Below are positions 7,114-12,522 of a DNA stretch of 12,522 bases, one piece after another. The stretch is from Betaproteobacteria bacterium (GTDB lineage: Bacteria > Pseudomonadota > Gammaproteobacteria > Burkholderiales > SG8-39). How positions within the stretch are numbered: the first letter of the stretch is position 1; each line of letters opens with the position of its first letter. The stretch lies in contig JAOUFA010000065.1 in the NCBI GenBank assembly GCA_029858545.1, positions 1 to 12,522 of the forward strand, written 5' to 3'. The position numbers and the translations under genes were made by a program. Below the pieces are notes generated by a model. It ran no database searches and was not told the origin of the DNA. It saw only the letters and a list, made by a program, of their open reading frames with translations.

Positions 7114-7881
7114 ATGCAGATCAAGGACGCGGTATTCCTCGTCACGGGCGGCGCGTCAGGCCTGGGCGCGGCGACGGTGCGCATGGCGGTGCAAAACGGC
7201 GGCAAGGCGGTCATCGCCGACATGCAAAAAGAGGCGGGTGAGAAGCTCGCCAAGGAACTGGGCGCCGACGTGCGCTTCATCCGGACCGATGTCGCGGCGG
7301 AGGCCGACGGCAAGGCGGCGGTCGATTTCGCGCTGAAGGAATTCGGCGGTCTGCATGTACTCGTCAACTGCGCCGGCATCGCAATCGGCGAGAAGACCGT
7401 GGGCAAGGAAGGGCCGCACAATCTCTCCAACTTCTCGCGCGTGGTGAGCGTCAACTTGATCGGCAGCTTCAACATGATCCGTCTCGCTGCCGAGGCGATG
7501 TCCAAGGCCGGACCGAATGCTGCCGGCGAGCGCGGCGTGATCATCAACACCGCCTCGGTCGCGGCTTTCGACGGGCAGATCGGACAGGCGGCCTACTCGG
7601 CTTCCAAGGGCGGCATCGTCGGCATGACGCTGCCGATCGCGCGCGATTTGTCGAGGAGCGGTATCCGCGTGATGACCATCGCGCCGGGAATCTTCGAGAC
7701 GCCGATGCTGCTCGGCATGCCCGCCGAGGTGCAGGAGGCGCTTGGCAAGATGGTGCCGTTCCCGCAGCGCCTGGGGCGGGCGTCGGAATATGCGCAGCTC
7801 GCGCGCAGCATTGTCGAAAACGAGATGCTTAACGGGGAGGTGATACGTCTCGACGGGGCGATCCGCATGGCTCCCAAGTGA
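7114..7881 (+). CDS. HSD10-type short-chain dehydrogenase (3-hydroxyacyl-CoA dehydrogenase type 2 family)
   Basis: This is a 255-residue classical SDR, complete and of family length. Visible motifs are the nucleotide-binding TGGASGLG (11-18), an acidic D36 after the second strand that fits NAD(H) preference, NCAG (85-88, in place of NNAG), N114, catalytic S148, Y161 and K165 (AAYSASKGG), and the PG turn at 191-192. The segments GEKTVGKEGPHNLSNFSRVV and the tail LNGEVIRLDGAIRMAPK are those I associate with human HSD17B10 and bacterial 3-hydroxy-2-methylbutyryl-CoA dehydrogenases. Such enzymes oxidise 3-hydroxyacyl-CoA in isoleucine breakdown and beta-oxidation in the cytosol. The start ATG has GGAGG 5 nt upstream. 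The gene is transcribed alone, divergent from the Nfn-like gene and convergent with the carbonic-anhydrase-like gene. No acyl-CoA dehydrogenase or thiolase is beside it, so the exact substrate is inferred from family only. Confidence 0.88.
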   Translation: MQIKDAVFLVTGGASGLGAATVRMAVQNGGKAVIADMQKEAGEKLAKELGADVRFIRTDVAAEADGKAAVDFALKEFGGLHVLVNCAGIAIGEKTVGKEGPHNLSNFSRVVSVNLIGSFNMIRLAAEAMSKAGPNAAGERGVIINTASVAAFDGQIGQAAYSASKGGIVGMTLPIARDLSRSGIRVMTIAPGIFETPMLLGMPAEVQEALGKMVPFPQRLGRASEYAQLARSIVENEMLNGEVIRLDGAIRMAPK

Positions 7882-7882
7882 G

Positions 7883-7913
7883 AAGCCGGCGCCCGCGTCG
7901 CGGGCGCCGGTTT
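7883..7913 (+). terminator. Hairpin terminator between convergent genes
   Basis: A 10-bp perfect GC stem (7886-7895 with 7901-7910, loop cgtcg), extended by a G-T and two A-T pairs, begins two bases after the dehydrogenase stop. The T stretch is only three bases, so termination may be imperfect. A second inverted repeat (7918-7926 with 7952-7960) overlaps the end of the opposite gene, and it may serve that strand. The 68-bp gap between the convergent stops is therefore almost all hairpin. Confidence 0.6.
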
Positions 7914-7949
7914 ACGGCGGCGCGATTGGGCAGACGGCTGCGGCAGCCC

Positions 7950-8495
7950 TCATCGCGCCGAGTCCGGCATGGATTGTTCCTGAAGTTGTGTCTTGAAGAG
8001 TTTCGAGCGTTCGACGTAGCCGTGCGCAATTTTGAGCAGGAATTCGCGCTCTTCCCGTCTGAGATCGCGAACGACCTTGCCCGGCGAACCGAGCACCAGC
8101 ACGCCTTCCGGGATCTCCTTTCCTTCGGCGATCAGGCTGTTGGCGCCGATGAGCGAGCCCCTGCCGATGCGCGCGCCGTTCATGATCACGCTGTTGATGC
8201 CGATCAAGGCGCCGTCGCCGATCGTGCAACCGTGCAGCATCGCCTTGTGTCCAACCGTGACCTGTCGGCCGAGCGTCATCGGGTAGTCGGGATCGACGTG
8301 CAGCACCGCGCCGTCCTGGATGTTGCTTGCTTCGCCGAGGTGGATCAGGTCGTTGTCGGCTCGGATCGCGACGTTGAACCAGACGCTGACGTCGGTTTCC
8401 AGTATCACGGATCCTGCGACGCTCGCCCCGGGGGCGATGTAGTGGTGGGCGCCGCGGAACTGCACGCGCCGCTCGCCGAGGGAATAGATGGGCAT
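7950..8495 (-). CDS. Gamma-carbonic-anhydrase-like hexapeptide-repeat protein (YrdA/PaaY type)
   Basis: This is a 181-residue left-handed beta-helix protein, likely a cytosolic trimer. The chosen start gives MPIYSLGERRVQF, matching the family's short N-terminus. Longer in-frame starts (to 8684) only add an Arg/Pro-rich shadow that runs into dadA. Repeated hexapeptides of the I-G-x-G-A type run through residues 20-145. The three zinc-ligand histidines of gamma carbonic anhydrases fit H66 (DGAVLH), H83 and H88 (VGHKAMLHGC). R45, D47 (RADN) and Q60 (NIQDG) match the conserved active-site and trimer residues. The tail is helical. In this subgroup (E. coli YrdA, PaaY) carbonic anhydrase activity is variable, and PaaY is a thioesterase, so the reaction is uncertain. 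The gene is divergent from dadA, with 71 bp between start codons. An AGGAAAG sits about 11 nt upstream of the ATG. Confidence 0.9.
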   Translation of the reverse strand: MPIYSLGERRVQFRGAHHYIAPGASVAGSVILETDVSVWFNVAIRADNDLIHLGEASNIQDGAVLHVDPDYPMTLGRQVTVGHKAMLHGCTIGDGALIGINSVIMNGARIGRGSLIGANSLIAEGKEIPEGVLVLGSPGKVVRDLRREEREFLLKIAHGYVERSKLFKTQLQEQSMPDSAR

Positions 8496-8526
8496 CGAAC
8501 CGGATCTTTCCTGATGTGAAATCGCA

Positions 8527-8537
8527 GCTATCATAGC
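8527..8537. promoter_or_regulatory. Small palindrome in the divergent carbonic-anhydrase-like/dadA promoter region
   Basis: gctatcatagc is a perfect 5-bp palindrome around one base. It contains a TATCAT on the plus strand (8529-8534) and a TATGAT on the minus strand (8535-8530), each five of six for a -10 box, in the only 71 bp available for the promoters of both genes. Matching -35 boxes are poor. It may be a shared operator or simply two overlapping -10 elements. Confidence 0.3.
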
Positions 8538-8566
8538 CTGCAATACGAAGTGAATTGGAGTGTGCA

Positions 8567-9814
8567 TTGAAAGTCGCGGTGCTGGGCGCAGGCGTCGTCG
8601 GCGTGACGAGCGCCTGGTATCTCGCCGAGGCGGGTCATGCGGTGACGGTGTTCGATCGCCAGCCCGAGGCGGGAATGGAAACATCCTTTGCCAACGGCGG
8701 ACAGATTTCGGCAGGGCATGCCGAGCCCTGGGCCAAGCCCTCGGTGCTGCCCAAGATGATCGAGTGGCTCGGGCGAGAGGACGCGCCGATGATCTTCCGG
8801 CCGCGCCCCAGTCTCGCGCAGTGGGAATGGGGACTGCGATTCTTGCTGGAATGTTTTCCGGGGCGCTTCGAGCGCCACGCGCGCGAGCTTGCCGGTCTGG
8901 CCGAGTACAGCCGCGATTCGCTCAACCACCTGCGCGAGCAGACCGGGATCGAATACCGCAGGAGTGGACGGGGCATTCTTGAGTTCTGCACCGAGGCGCG
9001 CGATTTCGACGCGCTCGCGCGCCACGTCGAATCGATGCGCCGGATCGGCATCGTGCGTGACCTGAAGAGCGCCACCGAGTGTCTGGCGATCGAGCCGGCG
9101 CTGCACAACACCCCGCTGCGTATCTACGGGGGGGCCTATGCGCCGAAGGACGAGTCGGGTGACGCGCATCTCTTCACTCAGTCGCTCGCGCGACTCGCCG
9201 AGGCGCGCGGGGTGCGGTTTCACTATGGCGTGAAGATCGAGGCGCTGATCGCCGCGGGTGATCGCGTATCGCACCTGCGCGCGGACGAGCGGGAATGGAA
9301 TGCCGACGCCTATGTCGTTTCGCTCGGCAGCTACAGTCCCTTGCTTCTCGCGCCGCTCGGGTTGCGTATTCCGGTCTATCCTTTGAAGGGCTACTCGATC
9401 ACGCTCGATCTGCCGGCCTCGCTGCAGGCCGCGGCGCCGAGCGTGAGTCTCACCGACGAGGCGGCGAAGATTGTCGTCTCGCGTCTGGGCGCCCAGTTGC
9501 GCGCAGCGGGAACCGCCGAGCTGACCGACTACGACTGCTCCGTGAATACGCTGCGCTGCGAGGCCATCCTGCAGCGCGTACGCAGGCTGTTCCCGGCGTT
9601 GGCGGGGGACATGCCGGTGACTCACTGGGCGGGCTTGCGGCCCGCGACGCCGGACAATGTGCCGGTCGTCGGTCGGACGCGACTGAAGAATCTCTTCCTG
9701 AATACCGGTCACGGCACCCTGGGTTGGACCCTCGCCTGCGGTTCGGCGAGGATGGTGGCGGATCTGGTATCGGGAAGGACGCCGGAGGTCGGAGTGAGGG
9801 GGAGCAGCGGATAG
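8567..9814 (+). CDS. dadA: D-amino acid dehydrogenase small subunit (FAD)
   Basis: This 415-residue DadA homologue oxidises D-amino acids (classically D-alanine) to 2-oxo acids plus ammonia, passing electrons through FAD to the respiratory quinone pool at the inner membrane. The chain opens MKVAVLGAGVVGVTSAWYL (FAD-binding GAGVVG at 7-12) and keeps the family blocks ETSFANGGQISAGHAEPW, LAEYSRDSLNHLR, PVYPLKGYSITLDLP, GLRPATPDNVPVVGRTR and NTGHGTLGWTLACGSARM. E. coli DadA is slightly longer (432). I place the start at the TTG of 8567-8569 because GGAG lies 6 nt upstream and the FAD motif follows immediately. An upstream in-frame TTG at 8555 overlaps that GGAG and is unlikely. No dadX racemase is next to it. 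The gene leads a tight plus-strand run, with the next start one base after its stop, suggesting co-transcription with the hydrolase and RNA genes. Confidence 0.93.
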   Translation: MKVAVLGAGVVGVTSAWYLAEAGHAVTVFDRQPEAGMETSFANGGQISAGHAEPWAKPSVLPKMIEWLGREDAPMIFRPRPSLAQWEWGLRFLLECFPGRFERHARELAGLAEYSRDSLNHLREQTGIEYRRSGRGILEFCTEARDFDALARHVESMRRIGIVRDLKSATECLAIEPALHNTPLRIYGGAYAPKDESGDAHLFTQSLARLAEARGVRFHYGVKIEALIAAGDRVSHLRADEREWNADAYVVSLGSYSPLLLAPLGLRIPVYPLKGYSITLDLPASLQAAAPSVSLTDEAAKIVVSRLGAQLRAAGTAELTDYDCSVNTLRCEAILQRVRRLFPALAGDMPVTHWAGLRPATPDNVPVVGRTRLKNLFLNTGHGTLGWTLACGSARMVADLVSGRTPEVGVRGSSG

Positions 9815-9815
9815 C

Positions 9816-10694
9816 ATGATGCGAACCAGCGAATCGCTATTCTTCGACATACGCGGCCTGCGCTATCACCTGCGCCATTGGCAGGGGGATCCTGCGCGCC
9901 GCATGGTATTGCTGCACGGCTGGATGGATGTGTCGGCCTCGTTCCAGTTCATGGTCGATGCACTCGCGCAGGACTGGGACGTGTATGCCCCGGACTGGCG
10001 CGGTTACGGCCTGACCGACTGGGGCCGCTCGGACTGCTACGGGTTCACCGATTACATCGCCGATCTGGACGCGCTGCTCGACCGTATCCAGGCCGATGCG
10101 CCGGTGAATCTGGTCGGCCACAGCCTGGGCGGCAATGTCGCGGCGATCTATGCCGGGGTGCGGCCGCAGCGTATCGCCAAGCTGGTGAATCTCGATGGTC
10201 TGGGCATGGCGCCGAGCGACCCGGTGCAGGCGCCGCGTCGCTACGCGCGCTGGCTAGACGAACTGCGCGAGCGCCCGAGGCTGAAGCCGTACGACAATTT
10301 CTCCGCGCTCGCGGACCGTATGCAGAAGGGCAATCCACGTCTCACCCGCGAGCGCGCGGAATTTCTCGCGCGCCACTGGGGCTACGCGAGCGAAGATGGC
10401 GGCGTGGTGTTGCGAAGCGATCCGGCGCACAAGATCGTCAATCCGATGCTCTACCGCTACGAGGAGGCTCGCGCGTGCTGGGGCGAGGTGACCGCGCCGG
10501 TGCTGTGGGTCGACGCGAGCGAATCCGACTACCTCAAGCGCGCTGGGCTGAGCGAGGCACAGCATGCCGAGCGACGTGCGGCGTTTCGCAGGCTGCACTA
10601 TGTCACGGTGGCGCAGGCGGGGCATATGCTGCATCATGACCGCCCAGAGGAAGTGGCGCGCCTCATCGAAGAATTCTTCCTCCAAATTGCGTGA
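9816..10694 (+). CDS. Alpha/beta-hydrolase fold protein, substrate unknown
   Basis: This is a 292-residue cytosolic serine hydrolase of the alpha/beta fold. Visible elements are the oxyanion-hole HG (34-35, VLLHGWMD), the nucleophile elbow GHSLGG with S103, and the catalytic histidine H270 in AQAGHMLHHDRP. The acid is probably D233 in VLWVDASESD; D127 (VNLDGLG) is an alternative. A cap region rich in Arg and Leu lies between about 135 and 220. Two ATGs occur in a row at 9816 and 9819. The first is preferred because GGGGGAG lies closer (11 nt). The gene begins one base after the dadA stop, and its TGA overlaps the next start codon by four bases, so translation is likely coupled to both neighbours. 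The fold and triad are seen. Nothing in the sequence fixes the reaction (esterase, epoxide hydrolase and C-C hydrolase all possible). Confidence 0.88.
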   Translation: MMRTSESLFFDIRGLRYHLRHWQGDPARRMVLLHGWMDVSASFQFMVDALAQDWDVYAPDWRGYGLTDWGRSDCYGFTDYIADLDALLDRIQADAPVNLVGHSLGGNVAAIYAGVRPQRIAKLVNLDGLGMAPSDPVQAPRRYARWLDELRERPRLKPYDNFSALADRMQKGNPRLTRERAEFLARHWGYASEDGGVVLRSDPAHKIVNPMLYRYEEARACWGEVTAPVLWVDASESDYLKRAGLSEAQHAERRAAFRRLHYVTVAQAGHMLHHDRPEEVARLIEEFFLQIA

Positions 10695-11530
10695 TTATCG
10701 ATCTGCACTGCCATTCGACAGCCTCCGACGGGGCGCTCGCGCCGGCCGAGGTGGTGCGTCGCGCCGCGTTGCACGGCGTCGAGGTTCTCGCGCTGACCGA
10801 CCATGACGATTTGAGCGGACTTGCGGCAGCGCGTGTCGCGGCCGAAGCCGCGAACATCGCGTTCATCGACGGAGTCGAGATCTCGGTCACTTGGCGTGGC
10901 GCGACGGTGCATGTCCTTGGCCTGCGCATCGATCCGGCGAACGCCGGGCTCGTCGCGGGTCTGGAATCGGTGCGCAGCGGACGCGTGCAGCGCGCGCGCG
11001 CAATGAGCCAGGAACTCGCCGCAGCAGGAATCGAAGACGTATTCGAGGGGGCGATACGCCACGCCGGGAATCCCGCGATGATCGGCCGCACCCACTTCGC
11101 GCGCTATCTCGCGCAAATCGGCGTGGTGAGCGAGCCGCGCGAGGCATTCAAGCGCTATCTGGTTCCCGGAAAGCCCGGCTACGTGCCGCATCGCTGGGCA
11201 GGGCTCGAGGATGTCGTCAATTGGATTGTTTCGGCCGGCGGCACGGCGGTGATCGCGCATCCCGGTCGCTATGCGCTGAGCGCCGAGGCGATGAAGGAAC
11301 TGGTGGGTGAATTCAGGGAAGCGGGCGGGGAGGCGATCGAGTCAGTGAGCAGCAGCCATTCGCGCGGTCAGTACCGCGAGTTTGGCGAGTTGGCGGCGCA
11401 TTTCGGCATCGGGGTGTCGGCGGGATCCGATTTTCACGGGCCCGGGGAGGGCGCGGAACTGGGCAGTCTGCCGGCGCCCGAGGCCGGCGCGCGCGTGGTA
11501 TGGGCGGATTGGCCGCGGTGTGACGGCTGA
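10691..11530 (+). CDS. rnm: PHP-domain phosphoesterase, RNase AM / 3',5'-nucleoside bisphosphate phosphatase family (YciV/TrpH)
   Basis: This 279-residue PHP metallohydrolase is close to the usual length (E. coli YciV is 293). Metal ligands of the fold are easy to place: H6 and H8 (DLHCHST), D13, D37-H38 (LTDHDD), E63 (GVEIS), H74, H190 (VIAHPGR), and D247/H249 (GSDFHGPG). RTHFARYL (133-140) and KPGYVPHRWA (161-170) are family blocks. Relatives remove 5' nucleotides from RNA in rRNA 5'-end maturation (E. coli RNase AM) or dephosphorylate 3',5'-bisphosphonucleotides (Chromobacterium CV1693). Sequence alone does not choose between these, and one protein may do both. The start is a GTG sharing four bases (GTGA) with the end of the hydrolase gene. 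No Shine-Dalgarno is seen, so expression probably depends on translational coupling. The yciO gene follows after 18 nt, the same pairing as in E. coli. Confidence 0.92.
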   Translation: MIIDLHCHSTASDGALAPAEVVRRAALHGVEVLALTDHDDLSGLAAARVAAEAANIAFIDGVEISVTWRGATVHVLGLRIDPANAGLVAGLESVRSGRVQRARAMSQELAAAGIEDVFEGAIRHAGNPAMIGRTHFARYLAQIGVVSEPREAFKRYLVPGKPGYVPHRWAGLEDVVNWIVSAGGTAVIAHPGRYALSAEAMKELVGEFREAGGEAIESVSSSHSRGQYREFGELAAHFGIGVSAGSDFHGPGEGAELGSLPAPEAGARVVWADWPRCDG

Positions 11531-11548
11531 CCGCACGCACGACGAATC

Positions 11549-12196
11549 TTGGCGCAATTCTTCTCCATACACCCGACCCATCCGCAGGTGCGGCTCATCC
11601 GCAAGGCGGCCGACATCGTGCGCGGGGGAGGCCTGATCGCGTTCCCCACCGATTCGTGCTACGCGCTGGGCTGTCATCTGGGCGACGCCGCGGCACTCGA
11701 GCGCCTGCGGCGTTTGCGCGGGATCGACGACAAGCATCAGTTGACGCTGATGTGCCGCGATCTCTCGGAGATCGCGACCTACGCGATTGTCGACAACGTC
11801 CAATACCGGATGCTGAAGGCCGCCACCCCGGGAAGTTATACGTTCATCCTGCGCGCCACGCGCGAGTTGCCGCGCCGTACCATGCATCCCAAGCGAAAGA
11901 CGATCGGCGTGCGGGTTCCGGCGCATACCGCGCTGCAGGCGCTGCTCGCCGAGTTGGGCGAACCGATGCTCTCTGCGACGCTGACACCTGCCGGGGACTC
12001 GGCACCGCTGGCCGATGCAGCGGCGGTGCGTGAACGGCTCGAACGCCAGCTCGATCTGATCGTCGATGCCGGACCCTGCGGAGTCGAGCCGACCACGGTG
12101 ATCGATCTCACCGGCGACCTGCCGGTGGTGCTGCGCAAAGGGCGCGGGAATTTGCAGAAACTGGGCATTGAGGAGGCCGGGCCGGGTGCCATTTGA
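11549..12196 (+). CDS. yciO: YciO, YrdC/Sua5-domain protein
   Basis: This 215-residue protein matches E. coli YciO, as I remember it, from its first residues (MAQFFSIHPTHPQVRLI) through FPTDSCYALGC, TLMCRDLSEIATYAIVDN, TPGSYTFILRATRELPRR, KRKTIGVRVP, LGEPMLSAT and PTTVIDLTGDLPVVLRKG. The domain binds nucleotide and RNA. Its paralogue TsaC makes threonylcarbamoyl-AMP for the tRNA t6A modification. YciO forms a distinct branch whose physiological job is less settled, so a t6A role should not be assumed. The start is a TTG, chosen because its translation lines up residue for residue with the E. coli N-terminus; no convincing Shine-Dalgarno precedes it. The gene sits 18 nt after the PHP gene and 72 nt before trpS, consistent with one transcript. 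Confidence 0.92.
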   Translation: MAQFFSIHPTHPQVRLIRKAADIVRGGGLIAFPTDSCYALGCHLGDAAALERLRRLRGIDDKHQLTLMCRDLSEIATYAIVDNVQYRMLKAATPGSYTFILRATRELPRRTMHPKRKTIGVRVPAHTALQALLAELGEPMLSATLTPAGDSAPLADAAAVRERLERQLDLIVDAGPCGVEPTTVIDLTGDLPVVLRKGRGNLQKLGIEEAGPGAI

Positions 12197-12268
12197 TAGA
12201 ATCACGCCCTTTCCAGAGCCTTGCCGCGCGGGCAAGCGTGCCCAAACCCATCCAGATGGACCGATGAC
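12197..12268 (+). promoter_or_regulatory. yciO-trpS intergenic leader with a small hairpin
   Basis: This 72-nt gap contains TAGAAT (12197-12202), five of six for a -10 box but with no -35 partner at the right distance, and a 6-bp hairpin (cttgcc at 12220-12225, ggcaag at 12231-12236, loop gcgcg). No T-run follows, so it is not a terminator. No T-box or trp-leader-like run of Trp codons is visible. It could carry a trpS promoter of its own. Confidence 0.3.
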
Positions 12269-12522
12269 ATGTTCGAAACCCGCGTTCTCTCCGGTATGCG
12301 CCCCACCGGCGCACTGCACCTGGGCCATTACCACGGTGTGTTGCGCAACTGGACCCGTTTGCAGGCCGAGTATCCCTGTTTGTTCTTCGTCGCCGACTGG
12401 CACGCGCTGACCACCGAATACGAGAACCCCGGTCAGGTGGAGAAGAGCGCCTGGGACATGGTGATCGACTGGCTCGCTTCGGGAGTCGATCCGACCCAAG
12501 CCACGATCTTCATCCAGTCGCA
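12269..12522 (+). CDS. trpS: Tryptophanyl-tRNA synthetase, N-terminal part (3' end outside window)
   Basis: The frame is open from ATG 12269-12271 to the right edge (84 codons plus two bases). It begins MFETRVLSGMRPTGALHLGH, whose PTGALHLGH (12-20) carries the class I HIGH-type ATP-binding signature HLGH (17-20), followed by GVLRNWTRLQ and FFVADWHALTTEYENP, the usual start of bacterial TrpRS. The enzyme charges tRNA-Trp in the cytosol and belongs to the class Ic synthetases. The KMSKS loop lies beyond the window. The Shine-Dalgarno is weak (GGA in gatggaccg, about 7 nt upstream). It follows yciO in the same direction and may share its transcript. Identification is firm; total length and integrity cannot be checked here. 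Confidence 0.95.
   Translation, partial: MFETRVLSGMRPTGALHLGHYHGVLRNWTRLQAEYPCLFFVADWHALTTEYENPGQVEKSAWDMVIDWLASGVDPTQATIFIQS

Noticed and set aside
8531..9850. 439-codon minus-strand ORF opposite dadA
   Set aside because: DadA is unambiguous on the plus strand. The antisense frame is a low-complexity Arg/Gln-rich shadow.

Overview
The window reads as a chromosomal segment of a high-GC member of the Betaproteobacteria. I base this on strong G/C preference at third codon positions, long shadow ORFs opposite nearly every gene, and best-remembered relatives of the products (DadA, YciO, TrpS, LivK) that are proteobacterial. Genus-level placement cannot be made from this sequence alone. There is no tRNA, rRNA, CRISPR array, transposase or phage gene.

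Left part (1-2985, minus strand): a branched-chain-amino-acid-type ABC importer. The periplasmic binding protein (livK type) comes first, then a Rho-independent terminator, then one uninterrupted frame in which the LivH and LivM permeases are fused. That frame runs off the left edge, and the ATPase genes presumably lie beyond it.

Gap (2986-3341): the only stretch over 300 bases without a gene. It holds a livK leader hairpin that covers the ribosome binding site, and two inverted copies of a 74-nt palindromic repeat plus a third fragment.

Middle (3342-7881): a very large minus-strand flavoprotein (1172 aa from the preferred start) that joins a GltD/NfnB-like half (two predicted [4Fe-4S] sites, FAD and NAD(P)H Rossmann folds) to a PyrK/NfnA-like half (FAD, NAD(P), [2Fe-2S]). 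It is divergent from an HSD10-type short-chain dehydrogenase. A gamma-carbonic-anhydrase-like hexapeptide protein follows, convergent with the dehydrogenase across a strong hairpin.

Right part (8567-12522, plus strand): a compact run of dadA (D-amino acid dehydrogenase), an alpha/beta hydrolase, a PHP-domain phosphoesterase/RNase (Rnm/TrpH), YciO, and the first 84 codons of trpS. The first four genes are nearly abutting or overlapping and probably co-transcribed. Overall theme: amino-acid uptake and oxidation (Liv importer, HSD10-like dehydrogenase, DadA) next to RNA and translation housekeeping (Rnm, YciO, TrpS). The least ordinary items are the Nfn-like fusion flavoprotein, the LivH-LivM fusion and the palindromic repeat pair. 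I found no evidence for a defence or other wholly new system.
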